A program made the position numbers and the translations under genes. A stretch of 64,000 nt of DNA from Cercospora beticola (Eukaryota; Ascomycota; Dothideomycetes; Mycosphaerellales; Mycosphaerellaceae): assembly GCF_033473495.1 (NCBI RefSeq), contig NC_088944.1, positions 62,001 to 126,000 of the forward strand, in the 5' to 3' direction. Shown one piece after another: positions 40,284-53,375 of this stretch (within the stretch, counting starts at the first letter, position 1; each line of letters opens with the position of its first letter). Below the pieces are notes generated by a model. That model did no database searches. It saw only the letters and a program-made list of their open reading frames with translations, and was not told the DNA's origin.

Positions 40284-40499
40284 TATTACGATTTAAGATT
40301 CTATAGATACTATATCTCTCTATCTAATAGTTAGGCTTTAAGTAAGTAGTACTTTAGACTTTAGAAATTCTTAGTAGAGAGTATTTCTTTATAGGCTTAT
40401 AGTAGATAGAAACCTAAGCCTTTCTAACTACTTACTATAGAGAGTTTTACTTTGCTTTATTCTACTATACCTAGATAGGTTAGACCTCTAAATTTAATA
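40284..40499 (+). repeat. LTR (3' LTR of short LTR element)
   Basis: 216 bp, pairs with 38,175-38,390, followed by CTAAT. Confidence 0.88.
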
Positions 40500-40504
40500 C
40501 TAAT

Positions 40505-41959
40505 TATAATAGATAGGCGGATCGTAACCTCTAGTATAGTACGATTAGTATAGTAGAAAATACTTCGCTTCTACTCTATACTAACTATAGTAGGCTATTA
40601 ATATCTACGGCTCGAGAATATAGAGTAAGAGCTTCTACTATAGGAAGCGTAAGTCTTATAATATATAGCGAGGACCTCTACTAACTTTATATAGAGAGTA
40701 AGTAATATTAGTAGTACCTATATAAGTATAAATATATTATAGCTAGTAGTAACTTCGCTAAACTCTCGAGTAGGTTCTTCTATACTATAAAAGTTCCTAA
40801 TATAAGAACTTTCTAAGATAGCGGCCTATAGCTTAATAATTTAGTTAATATAGGACTTATAGAAGTCTAATAAGTCTAGTCTATATTAATAAAAGTAGAC
40901 GTTATACTATCGCTTAGTATAGATACTATATAAGAGGCGACGCCGATTCCTATACTACTATTATAGAGCTACTTTAAGAACTCCTTTATACTCTAGATTT
41001 ATTATTTATTTATATCTAGTATAAATAGAGAGGTCGCGTAGCGCTAGCTTAGTAATTATCTAAGTACTAATATAAAAATAAGATATTTTTGCCTAAATAT
41101 TCTCTTATCTAAAGCTATATCTCGGCTAGACGATATCCGAGCTATAGAGGCGCTCCGAAATAATTTATATATACTTAAAGATAATAATAAGTTATTATAA
41201 GTAAAGCGTATATTACTAGTAGTATACTTCTTTTTCGAACTAGATAATATTCTATAACTCGATAGCTAAAAGTTCTATCTATACTCGAGTATAATTCGAG
41301 TATAGAGAGATAGCGAATATATTCTTTTATATCTATAGAAAGCGAAGCCTATATCTATAGATCTAGAATTTTTAAAAAGCTAGAACTTCCTTAGGATTCT
41401 CGAGAAAAAGTAGGATATCTATAAGTAGTATAGGAAGTTTTATAAGTACGTCTAATTTTATATTCGGAATCGAGCTAAGAAGATTACTATTTTCCTTAAT
41501 ATTAGAAACTAAAACTAGTAATATATTAGTAGCTTCCTATACTTAACTAAAGACCTTATTTATAAATAGAGACTATAACTTATAGAAGACTCTCTACTAT
41601 ATACTCTATATATCTATATCTCTAGTATAGTCGTCGCTTCTTTAGTAATTAAAAAGAGAAGTAAGTCGATAAGAGTTTACTAAGATAATAATAAACTATA
41701 TACGCTCTTACTCCGCTATATCTATATATCTTATAGAACCGATAGATTTTAGTATTATATCTAGTAGATAAGCTAAAGTAAGTACTATTCTTCTAGTTAC
41801 TTCTACTAGTAGGCTATTAATATCTTTATATAAGCCGTCTTCTACTAAATAAAAGCTAGCTATAGTATAATTATAAGCGTACTATAGAAGTATAGCTATA
41901 TATACTCTAAGCGACGCTATTAAGTTAATATTAGTATAGTAGTAGAAAGTTTAACGTCC
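40505..41959. other. RIP-mutated CpG-bearing block, unidentified
   Basis: Right half of the sequence interrupted by the short LTR element. It is CpG-rich and CpA-free, and leads into family-C repeat copy 1, of which it may be the upstream part. Confidence 0.4.
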
Positions 41960-42690
41960 CTTTCTCTATAGAGAGCTACTCTATAAAGCGAGCTAATATA
42001 CGTAAAAATATAGCGTTTATTTTTACTAATAGAGTTACGTATTACTCGGTCCTATAATATTACTCTATACTAAATTCTTTTTCTACTATCTCGAGTATTA
42101 TATAAGAGAAATAATAGCTATTATACTAGAAGTTATTATATAGATACTATAAATTAACTTATTAATAGCTAGCTTCTACTACGCTATACCTATTATTATA
42201 TTTCTAGCTCTTAGAGAGCGAATATTATAGTCTATATAGTAAGAGAAGTACCTATTACTTTAGGAAGTATTCGAATAAAGCGTCGTATAATCCGAGAGTT
42301 TCTCTATTTAATAAAGTAGATCTCTAGTCTATTAGTAAATATAAAGCTTATAATTATACTAACTTTAGTTTATTAAGTATATAAACCTATTTTAGTACTA
42401 TACTATCTCTAGATATACTATATAGTATAGTATAGTATATAGTTATATACTTCTTAATTCTTCTAAAGCTAGGTAGATTTAGCGCTTCTATTTACTATCT
42501 ACTTTCGGACTAGTTTTTAGATACTTATAGATCCTCTAGAAACTCTAGTTTCTTCTTTCTTCTCTATTACTCTATATTACTTCTATATAGTAGTATAGTA
42601 TCTATAGATAAAGCTAGCCTAGTACTAGAAGATACTTCTTTTAGAATAGTAAGATCTCTTTATACTTAGTCGCGTTATACTAATATTACT
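41960..42690 (+). repeat. Family-C repeat, copy 1
   Basis: Matches 51,390-52,115 in the same orientation and 48,850-49,560 in inverted orientation. Shared marks are a GAGCTACTCTATAA... block, a run of TATAGTATAG units (near 42,420), and a segment around TTCGGACTAGTTTTTAG. Copies are more diverged than the Copia or LINE copies and retain CpG. The full extent and coding content are unknown. Confidence 0.65.
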
Positions 42691-42811
42691 ATAGTATACT
42701 ATCTTATATCGTATAGTCGCTTATAATAAGAGCGCCGAGGTATTAGTAGTAATATATATCTACTTATAGCGAAAAAACTAATTCTTATATTCGAAATATT
42801 ATATATATATA

Positions 42812-44056
42812 TATAATTCTTATATACTAGTCTATCTCTTTATATATAGAGTAAGTAGTACGCTCTATAGATATTAGTAAGTAGAAAAGCTCTTATACTA
42901 TATATTCTAGTATAAAAACTTCTCTATATTTTTTTATATCTATAGTAGGCTCTATACTTCTACTAACTTTCTACTTACTTAGTTTTCCTTAGAATAATAT
43001 TTAAGTAGCCTTAATAGTTAATATTCCCTTATTCTTTATCTCTATAAGTAGTTCTATATCTTTAGTACTTTAGGAAGCCTATTCTCTTATCTACTAATCT
43101 AGGAACTCTAGTCTATATAGGTAGCCTTCGTCTCTACTCTAGTATTTATATTAATCTATATCTATCTCTTTCTTTACTAGTCTATAGTAGAAGCTTTCTC
43201 TAATATTTTATTCCTACTCTAAACTTTCTACCTTACTTAGTATCTAGGTTATATAACCTATATTTACTAAAATTATATTAAGTAGTAGTATTCTAAGATA
43301 GCTCTTCCTTTATAGATAGCTTTAATTATAGAATAAGGATTACTTATATTAGATACTCTACCTTTAGAGTTATTTATAGAGTATCTAGGAAGGAATAGAC
43401 TTTAAATAAATATTTCTATTCCTATAGTTCTATTAGTTAGTATATAATTCTACTATAAGGTCTATAGAGGTACTAGGCCTTATAAATAGAGTTTCTAGTC
43501 TCTTAGAATAAGTAGTTAAACCTAGTAGTACTAGAGATATATACTAGTATATAAAGGTATATTCTCTCTTCTTCTTTATAGTACTTCCTAAAAGGTTATA
43601 ACTCTCTTATTCGGCTTAGTATTCTACTTTCTATTTAGACTAGAATAGGTATCTTTTATTTAGTTTTAGCTATATTTTCCTATACTACTCTCTACTCTTT
43701 CTACTTTACTTTAAAGCTTTAATTATAGTATACTCCTTCCTTCTTTTTAGCTTATTCTAGTACTAGGTTACTATTCTAGCTTCTAAGCTTAGAATAGAAT
43801 TTACTATCTAGAGATTCTAGTCTATTCTCGTAGTATTAGATCCTATACTAGTTCTAGCTACGCTAGCTCTAGTTTATAGTATTCGTTAGAGTTCGCCTAG
43901 TTTATACTCTATAGTATCTCTTTTCTAGACTTCGAACCTACCGAGTACTTATAAACTTACGCTTAGAGATTGCTTTATACTTAGCTAGTATAGCCGGAGC
44001 TATCTATTTCTACTTATAACTATATAGAGGTATATAATAGGACTTTATAGACTTCG
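42812..44056 (-). repeat. Family-B repeat, copy 3
   Basis: Tail at the left (about 42,812-42,880, somewhat diverged) and the CpG-poor body to about 44,056. Matches copies 2 and 5. Confidence 0.72.
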
Positions 44057-44089
44057 AAATATTATATAGGAAAACGAAAACGAGTAGAA

Positions 44090-46060
44090 TTTACTTCGTA
44101 TAGAATAGTATTTTATTCTAATCTAGATATACTTATAGCGCTCGAAGTTTATCTAATTACTAGCGATTTCTTATATACTACTAAGTAGCTTCCTCGATAC
44201 TTATAGAGTAGCTATAATATATCTACGCTCTAGTTATATATCTACTAGTCTCTAAGCTCTAGGAAGGATATTTATATAGACCTACTATTAAGTACTATTA
44301 ATCTATAATATAGAATATAGAATTCTCTAGTACTAGTCTATAGGTAGTTACTATCTTTAGAGGAAGTTATAGAGAATAGATTAGTAATATAAACGTTAGA
44401 AATAAAGTAAATTATCTAGCCTATTACTATATTCTATATTTATACTATCTTATTATATAATACTAATATAATAACCTATCTATTCGGTAAGAACGCTACT
44501 ATAGTAACTACTCTATTATACTCTTCGAGCTTCTATATCTACTCGCCTATCGCTACGTTCTATATCTATACTATCTTATTATCTAATACTAACGTAATAA
44601 TCTACCTATCTAGTAAGAATACTACTATAGTAATATAATAGTCGTACTCTTCGAGCTTCTATATCTACTCGCTTATTACTACCTTCTATACTTATACTAT
44701 TTTATTATTTAATACTAATACGATAACCTATCTATCTAGCGAGAACGCTACTATAGTAACCTAATTATTATACTCTTCGAGCTTCTATATCTACTTACCT
44801 ATTACTATGTTCTATACTTATACTATTTTATTATATAATACCGATACGATAACCTATCTATCTAGCGAGAACGCTACTATAGTAACCTAATTATTATACT
44901 CTTCGAGCTTCTACGTCTACTTACCTATTACTATATTCTATACTTATACTATTTTATTATATAATACCGACGCAATAACCTACCTATCTAGCAAGAATAC
45001 TACTATAGTAATATAGTCGTTATACTCTTCGAGCTTCTATATCTACTTATCTATTACTATATTCTATAACTATACTATTTTATTCTATAATACTAATATA
45101 ATAACCTACTTATTCGGTAAGAATACTACTACGTTAATAGAACTATTATACTCTTCGAGCTTCTATATCTACTTACTTATTACTACGTTCTATACTTATA
45201 CTATCTTATTATTTAATACTAATATAATAGCCTACCTATTCTATAAGAATACTACTATATTAATATAGTCGTTATACTCTTCGAGCTTCTATATCTACTC
45301 GCCTATCGATACGTTCTATACTTATACTATTTTATTATATAATACCGACGTAATAACCTACTTATCTAGCGAGAACGCTACCGAGATAACCTAGCTATTA
45401 TACTCTTCGAGCTTCTATATCTACTTACTTATCGATATATTCTATACCTATACTATCTTATTATAAGATATTAATATAATAACCTATCTATCTAGCGAGA
45501 ATACTACTATAGTAATATAACTATTATACTCTTCGAGCTTCTATACTTCTACGCTCTAGTTCGCTAGAACTTTTAGAAAGTATATCTAAACTCGAGGTAC
45601 CTAGTAGGAAAAGGTTTTTCTAATAATACTCTATATAGAAGTAAATAGTAAAGTAGAATAGTATAGTTATAATAGAGTAAGATCTATAACGTAGTAGTTA
45701 TATAGTATAAATCGTTTTATATTCTAAAGAAAGCTAGCGAGTTTATAGCTATTACTACCTATAATTAATAGTAACTCGCTAAGATAAGTAATCGTACTCG
45801 AAATTCTACTAATCTAGCTAAGAGCTTCTAGCTAGTATAAAAGGTACCTATATAGAAACCTATATACTTCGCTATTATTATATAATCGAGATCGGCTCTT
45901 TACTATATATAGAAGCTAGTAGCTATATAAGTAGGCTATATCTAGTAGAATATATATATATAAATCTATTATATAGATAATTTAAAGCGCTAAATCCCGG
46001 GCTATATAAGATAATAAATATTAAGCTATAAGACTTTATCTCGACTTAGATACTAAAGGT
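44090..46060 (-). pseudogene. RIP-inactivated HET-E-like NLR (STAND) gene, C-terminal half with WD40 repeats
   Basis: Reading - and allowing for RIP, the frame gives features of fungal NWD proteins in order. A helical post-NACHT region contains H-W-L-E-A-L-S-L (near 45,810-45,840). It is followed by Y-S-A-L-L-F-T-P, N-S-I-I-R-K-T-F and the linker to K-L-E-G-H (about 45,530-45,680). Nine WD40 repeats with F-S-P-D-G and I-A-S-A-S/D-D-K steps fill 44,395-45,540. The protein then closes with the conserved C-terminal segment, including L-W/Q-L-P-x-x-Y-R (about 44,090-44,390). Upstream of about 46,060 I lose the frame and no NACHT P-loop was found, so the gene is 5'-truncated or further decayed. 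Family members such as Podospora het-e control heterokaryon incompatibility and self/non-self recognition. No function is possible here. Confidence 0.83.
44395..45540 (-). repeat. Tandem array, nine 126-bp units (42-codon WD40 repeats)
   Basis: The marker CTCTTCGAGC occurs at 44,521, 44,647, 44,773, 44,899, 45,025, 45,151, 45,277, 45,403 and 45,529, with exactly 126 bp each time. The period is a multiple of three and equals the 42-residue WD40 repeat of HET-E-type proteins. No unit has gained or lost a base. Differences between units are mostly transitions. Confidence 0.95.
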
Positions 46061-48849
46061 AATATTAGGCGAGTTTTATATAGATATTTACTTCGTTAAT
46101 CTAGAACTCTTCTTAATTTTCTTATTCTAGATCGATAAGAAAGTCGTAGAATAATAAGTAGAGTAATCTTACTAGGTTATATAGATTAGATAGTACTTCT
46201 AGAATAGAATATAAGTACCGGAGAAGTTCGTTAATATCTTCTTTCTTAATAACTTACGACTAGTTATAGAGTAGAGTAGTAAGTAAAAAGATCGAAAGTA
46301 GATCTACTACTAGAACTATTAGCTCTATAATATTTCGAAAGTCTTAGATTAATTCGTTTCGCTTAGCTTAAATCTTACTATTAAGTAGATTATTAAGAAT
46401 AGGTAGGTACGTTCTAGCTAGATATAAAGATATAGTAGTATAGCGTTATATAAGAATTAACTTAAAATACTTTTAAGGTTTTATCTCGGATATAAAATAA
46501 TATACTATCGATATAAAGATAAATAGAGGTACTATAAGATCTATAAGCGCTTATAGATTAGCTTCGCTAGGCTAGTATTATATTTATATAGCGTTATTTC
46601 TATTCTCTCTAATCTTAATAAATATAGTATTAAAGTATATATAAATATTCTAGTAAATAGTATCTACTTAGACCTCTTCTAGAATAATATTATAATAGAG
46701 ACTTCTATCGAGTATATAGAATTCTAGCTAAATAGGAAGCTCTAGCTTACTTATTAAAAAGATATATAGTCGAAGCTTACTTTTAGCTTCTAGTTAAGCT
46801 AGAAGCTAAAGGAATAGTCGGATATCTATATTCTAGTTATATTCGTCGAGAGTATTAACGATAATTATAAGTCTCTATTATAGTAGAGACGCCGAGTCTA
46901 GGCTTAGTACTAGCTATAGAAGTAGCTTCTTAAACTATTCTTATAGGCCTTTACTATAAATAAAGGAGTCGTTATTAAGCGTAGTTAATATAGGCCTATA
47001 TATAGTAGAAATAAGATCTATAAGTTATATAATAATTATAGTAAAGAAGAGGCTAGCGTTATTATAGTTCTATTTACTTTACTTAAAGAAGAAACTTACT
47101 TCTAAGTATAGCTTCTAGCCGAGTATTAGCGATTAGTTTAGACTTTATATAACTATATAACTAATAGTCGACTTTCTAGTACTAGCTTTACTATAGAGCT
47201 AGAAAATAAACTTACTAGTAGGTACCTCTACTTACTACTAAATATTATATAATATTTCTATCTATATTCTCTCTAAGTAGATCGATATAGTCTTTTCTAC
47301 TATCGAGTTAAAGATTATATTACGAGCTATAGAGAGCTTTAAGAGATCTACCTTTCTTATAGCTCTATTTTATTAAACGTTAATCGCTATAAGAAAGCGC
47401 TACTTAGCTCTAGTATAACCTATACTATAGTCTATAATAACGTTAAGGTCTAGAATACTAAGTATAGTATAGTATATATCCTTAGAAAGAGTAGTTATTC
47501 TACTATCTATCTATCTATACTTCTTATAGAAGTCTATATAATAGCTCGCCTTATAGTTATATAGAATATCTTCTAGGATATCTATTATCTATATAATCTA
47601 AATATCGAATATAAGCCCGATAGTCGTTCTATAATATCTAGTAGCTATAGTACTCTTATTCCTAATAACTTCCTAATACTTTATAAGGAAAACTACTATC
47701 TATAGTATAAGTAGTTTCTATAAAGTCTAGCCTCTTATAAACTATATACTCTATTAAAACTTATTATAATTATTAATAGGCTCGATATTACTTAGATATA
47801 CTAAGTATACCTCTACTTTATAATACTATCTAAATATTAAGTTAATAGAAGATAATAGCTCTACTAAGCTTTTCTTATCGATATAGTAGGTATCGATCTA
47901 GAGCTACTAGACTAAAGATATATTATCTTTAATATATTTCGAAAACTTTTTTATTTTTTTTAAGCTAGCCGAGTCTATATTTAGTCTATTTCCTATATCG
48001 TCTAGCGTTACTTTAGAGTTATACTACTAGTACGATACGATTATATAGAGTAGTAGTTTCTCTAGTTCTTTAAACTAGCGAAGCTTAAAGCTTTAGATAT
48101 AGAGTAGTTATATAGTTTACTATATTCGGCGAGGTCTATAGTACTTAGCTAGCTTATATATATTAATCGAAGTATTTCTATAGCTCTTAGTATACTATAT
48201 ACTATAAAGAGCTAGAAATCGCGCTACTAATCTATATAGCTTAAAAGAATAGCTAAGAAGGCTAAGCTCTTATATAATAGTATATCTATAACTTTATATA
48301 ATATATATAGAAGCGAACTATTATATAGAGCCTAAATATATATTACTATAAAGACTAGTTACGCTCGCGCTTATATATATCGATAACTTTAAGCTATTTA
48401 TAGTATTACTTATCTTCGAGTAGTATATATAGAATCTTCTTTATAAGAGAATCGGAGAATAGAATAGAATATAGGAATCTCGCGTAGCTTCGTTTAGATT
48501 CCTAAAATACTAACTAGTAATATAGATCTAAGCTTCGCCGACTAAAAGCGAAATACTAGAAAGATAAGTTAAATTTTTTAATTAGTACTATAGTATTTTC
48601 TTTAAGTATTAATACTATCGAATAATAATAGAAGACCGATAGTACTAGAATATATTAAGAAGACGTACTAAAGTACGTCTATCCTTACTATTTTAGTATT
48701 TTCTAAGTAAAGTAATATCTATATATCTTACTCTACTCTAGTATTATTACTATATCTATATTAGCTATCGCTATAGCTATTATCTAGCTACTAAGAGTAG
48801 ATATAGAGAGACTATAATCGGTAACTAAATCGTTATAGATTCTTAGAAT
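46061..48849. other. RIP-mutated CpG-bearing block, unidentified
   Basis: Lies upstream of the NLR remnant. I looked for the missing NACHT P-loop on - and did not find it. A long + frame (about 46,080-48,300, TAG/TAA read as Gln/Trp) is compatible with a different, unidentified protein or element. Confidence 0.4.
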
Positions 48850-49560
48850 ATAAATTTAGAAAATAGAGAAATACTTTATAGAAGGAATAGATAGAATAAA
48901 GTAGAGTTTCTAAAGAATCTATAAGTACTTAAAAACTAGTCCGAAAATAAATAGTAGGTAGAAGTACTAACTATATATAGCCTAAGAAAAATCGAGAAGC
49001 GCGCGACGATATAGTATATACTATACTATACTATACTATATAGTATATCTAGAGATAGTATAGCGCTAAAATAGGCTTATATATTTAATAATCTAAAGTT
49101 AGTATAATTATAGGTCTTATATTTACTAATAGACTAGAGATCTACTTTAGTAAATAGAGAAACTTTTAGATTATATAATACTTTACTAGAATACTTTCTA
49201 AAGTAGTAGATATCTCTATTACTTTATAGGCTATAATATTCGCTCTCCGAAAGCTATAAAGAAGACGTTAGCTATAGCGTAGTAGAGGCTAGTTATTAAT
49301 AAGTCGATTTATACTATCTATATAATATTCTCTAGTACGATTACTATTATCCTCTTCTTATAATACTCGAGATAGTAGACTAAGAGTATAGTATAGTATA
49401 ATACTATAGGATTAACTAATATATAAGTTAATTAGTAGAGATCGACGCTATAGTTTTATATATATTAGCTCGCCTTATAGAGTAGCTTACTAGAAAAAGA
49501 AAGACGTTACTTTAATTTAGATTATTTATACTATTTATAGAAATAATCTAGAAAGATATT
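48850..49560 (-). repeat. Family-C repeat, copy 2 (inverted)
   Basis: Reverse complement of the family-C segment at 41,960-42,690, including the TATAGTATAG run (around 49,010-49,045) and the GCTACTCTATAAGGCGAGC block at about 49,470-49,490. Confidence 0.65.
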
Positions 49561-51389
49561 TATTTATAAGTAGTTCTATTACTCTTTTTACTTATATCTT
49601 CCTCGAGTCTAGTATCGACGAATATATATATCGACTAGAGGACTATTAATATAATATTAGTATAAATCTCTTTTATATACGAGCTATAACTTAAGTTACT
49701 TACTAGATATTTACTAACTATATAGCTAGAGTTATATATATAACCTTTCTCTTTTCTTTTACTATCCGACTTTATAAATATTTACGTAATCGTATATACT
49801 AAGTTCTTATAAGGCGCTTACGATCCTTAAATATATCTACTTCTTACTAATTGCTAATACGAGAGATATTAAAAGAATAGCGCTATAAAATATATCGAAT
49901 ATAAAGTACGAAACTCGATCTAGTTCTTAGTAGTATACGAATCTATAGAAGAGGCTCCGATCTATATTTATAAGAAGATTACTACTAGTTATATAAGCTT
50001 TTAAATATATTCTTTATAAATAGCTTCTATTACTAGACCTACTACCTAGATACTCTTTATAAAGCTATTTCGAGCTAGCTACTCTCTAAGTATATATTTC
50101 CGAGGTTTATACTTCTACTATTATATTATTTATAGTTCTATAATAGATCTAGAAGGAGCTACCCGAATATATCTACTCTACTTTCTACTTCTCTAAGATA
50201 GTAGTTCTCTCTATACCTCTCGTTATATTAGCTTTATTTTAGAAAAGAATTTCTCTATATAGAGAGAACTTTAAATTTAAGGTCGAAATAGAGATCTAAT
50301 ATATTATACTAATAGAGTCTAAAAATTATAGTAAAGAAGAAGAGAGCTATATTCTTACTCTATAGTAGAGCAAATACTAAGCTAATATAAATACTTTATT
50401 TACTCTTTACTTATCTCTAAATAGTTACTCTAGAAATAGTTAATATTATTAATAACTTTATTTAAAATTAATACGTTTATTTATATATTCGAAGTATTAT
50501 ATACTATAACCTAGCGACTAAATCTATCTATTCTACTATAAGGAAGATATCTAACTTCTATTATAAATATAAGAACTAATATCGAAAGAGAATATAGTAG
50601 CGCTACTATATTATATATATATTAGTCTTTAGAGCTAAGCTATAAGGCGATATATTATAGTTAAATTACTTCGGCGAGCTTAGAGTACTACTATATAGAT
50701 CGGTAAGACTCTAGAGGAGAGAGTTATATAGGAAACCTCTCTACTTAAGCGCGAAAGTAAGTAGCTAATAGCTCTAATAAGTAATAAGAAATAGATAGAA
50801 TATCTATTAAAAGAGATAGAGTATAAGTAGTTCTATATTATATACTACTCTACTACTAACTTTACTAAAAATAAAATTTATTAGTTATTAGAACTATATC
50901 TCTATAGGATAGAATAGTAGCTATAATTTTAATAATAGCTAGCTATAGATTTTAGTTAATAGAAGTACGAAGTCGTATCTATTATTAGATTACGCTTAAA
51001 ACCTAGAGTAAATAAGTTAGAGTATCTAATCTACTAGAAAGATAATATCGTCGAAACGTATAATATTAACTACTATCTAGATTAAAATACGATTAATAGT
51101 CTTTATATAAGATATTTTACTACTAGTATCGAAAAAGTTAGTAATAAAGGATAGTACTATATCTACTAGAAAGATATATAGCTCCTAGAAAGCGTATATA
51201 TAAATTATTAATAGGTAGTATATAATTTCTAGGCTCGGCGCGGCCTAAATTACCTAACTACTATAATATAGCAAATCCTAAGCGCTAATAGTTAGTACCT
51301 AGATTATAAAAAGAAATCGTTCTCGATCTCTAGAGCTTTCTATTAGAATTAATTAGAGCGACCTCGACTAGTTAATATATAATATACTT
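49561..51389. other. RIP-mutated CpG-bearing block, unidentified
   Basis: Between two family-C copies in opposite orientation. It may contain the upstream parts of both. No domain was recognised. Confidence 0.4.
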
Positions 51390-52115
51390 TACTACGAGAC
51401 GAGCTACTCTATATAACGAGCTAATATACTAACTTTCGACTCGTTTACTATTAACTAGAAGTCTATATTTCTGCTATCTATTTAGTAATTACCTATACTA
51501 TTTCTTCTTCTATTACTAGAAGTATTACTAGAAATATATCGTTATAGTTTCTTTATTAATTATTTCGCTAACGCTACGAATTAACTCTCTACTAGATTAC
51601 TTCTACTAAAGTATACCTAAAGTATTATAGTAGACTTTTAGAAGATAAGTACTATAGTATATTAGGTAAATAATATATAGTCTACTCTAGGAATAATTTT
51701 ATCTAATATATAAGCGAATCGAGAGTTTCTCTATTTACTAAAGTAGATCTATAGTTCGTTAGATAATATAAGACCTATAATTATACTAACTTTATACTAT
51801 AATATACGCGTAGCTATTTTAGTACTATACTATTTCTAGATATACTATATACTAAAGTATAGTATATAGTCGTATATTTCTCGATATTTCTAAAGTAATA
51901 TAGAGTCTATACTTCTATCTACTATCTACTTTTAGACTAGTTTTCGAGTATCTATAGATTCTCTATAAAGTAGATCTCTAGAAACTCTACTTTCTTTTTT
52001 CTATTCCTTTATATTACTTCTATATAGTAGTATAGAGCGTATAGATAAAGCTAGTCTAGTATTAGCCGAAGATATATACTTTAGTATAGAGAGGTCTTTT
52101 TATACTTAGCTATAT
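51390..52115 (+). repeat. Family-C repeat, copy 3
   Basis: Direct-orientation partner of 41,960-42,690. It ends where family-B copy 4 begins. Confidence 0.65.
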
Positions 52116-53375
52116 AGACTATAAGGCTCTACTAAAGCTTTAGAGCTATAGAAGTTAAGTCTTATTTAGAAGTATATCTATAGAGAAGTATTATAGAATA
52201 TTCGAAGTCTTTTAGCTAGATAAGTTAATATAAGAAGATATACTATAAAGTATAATATATTAGTAGTATATAGGTATACTAGAATTATATCTATCTTACT
52301 ATATCGATATCGTTACTATATTCTTCTATAGCCTACGAAGCTCTATTATATATCTCTATATAGTCGTAAGTAGAAATAGATAGCTTTAGCTATACTAGTA
52401 AAGTATAGAGTAGCTAGATACTTATAAAAGTAGAAAGAAGGTAATAAAAAAGTCTAGAATTTCGACCTAGAGAGATTAGAGAGCTTCTAAGAATATAAAG
52501 ATAACGCTAGTATAGTATAACTACTATAAGATTCTAATACTCGACTATAGGATAGCTCTTCTAGGTAGTAAATACTACTATAGGTCTAGAGACTAGAGTA
52601 GTAACCTAGGCTCTAAATAGGCTAAAGAGAAAGAACTAAGTATACTTAAAAGAAAGCTTTAATAAGAAAGAGTAAAGATAGTAGAAATAGAAGAAAGGAA
52701 TAGTAGTACCTCTATAGATACTAGGATAACTAGCTACTAGAAGCCTTTTATCTAAAATAGGAAACTCTAAAATAGACTAGTCCTTCTACTCTAGAGCTCT
52801 CTTAAAACTTTAAGTCTAAAGGTAGAGTATCTAATATAAGCTATCTAACTCTATACTATACTTAGAGCTACCTATAAAGATACCTACTATTCTAGATATT
52901 CTATAAAAACTAGAATTTCTCTAGATATAGATTATATAACTAGATACTAAGGAAGGTTAAAATCTAAGTAGGATTTATATAGAGAGATACCTACTCTAGG
53001 AACTAGTAAGAAAGAGTTAGATAAAAGATTAATATAGATACTAGTAAAGAGACTAGGACTATATATATAGATTTAAGTTTCTTAGCTAGTAGGTAAAAGA
53101 ATTAGGCTCCTAAGTACTAAGAATATAAGAAATAACTAAAGAGAACTACTATAAAGGATCTAAACTATTAAGATAACGCAAATTATTCTAAGAAGAACTA
53201 GAAACTATAGAAGCGGTAGGCTATATAGAGCTTACTATAAAATATAAAGATATAAGAAGGTTTTTCTACTAGAGTACTAGTATAAGAGCTTTTCTACTTA
53301 CGAAAAATATAGAGTATACTACTTACTCTAGTTAAAAGAGGTAGACTAGTATATAAGAATTATCTATCTATATAC
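52116..53375 (+). repeat. Family-B repeat, copy 4
   Basis: Inverted partner of 3,656-4,925, including an extra segment of about 220 bp (52,116-52,340) seen only in these two copies. It ends at 53,311-53,375 with the LINE-type tail. Confidence 0.75.

Larger units (their letters stand above)
38175..40499 (+). mobile_element. Short non-autonomous LTR element
   Basis: 2,325 bp with 216-bp LTRs (38,175-38,390 and 40,284-40,499) and a 5-bp CTAAT duplication. LTR ends read TA...TA (from TG...CA). The bases directly after the left LTR, 38,391-38,405, read GGTTATAAGCCCGAG. After one RIP reversal this is the same initiator-tRNA-Met anticodon-arm primer site as in the Copia elements, giving + orientation. 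A purine-rich run precedes the right LTR (about 40,261-40,283). The 1.9-kb interior has no room for a full pol and shows no RT, integrase or protease motif. A basic Lys/Gln-rich frame fills much of it. It could be a gag-only or internally deleted Copia derivative mobilised in trans. Confidence 0.85.

Noticed and set aside
44395..45540. 126-bp tandem array as a non-coding satellite or CRISPR-like array
   Set aside because: The period is exactly 42 codons, and the - strand frame reads as WD40 repeats with matching upstream and downstream protein segments. There are no spacers.
41960..52115. Family C or its neighbours as a Starship captain (DUF3435 tyrosine recombinase)
   Set aside because: I compared the pseudo-frames with the expected recombinase motifs and found no convincing match, so no such claim is made.
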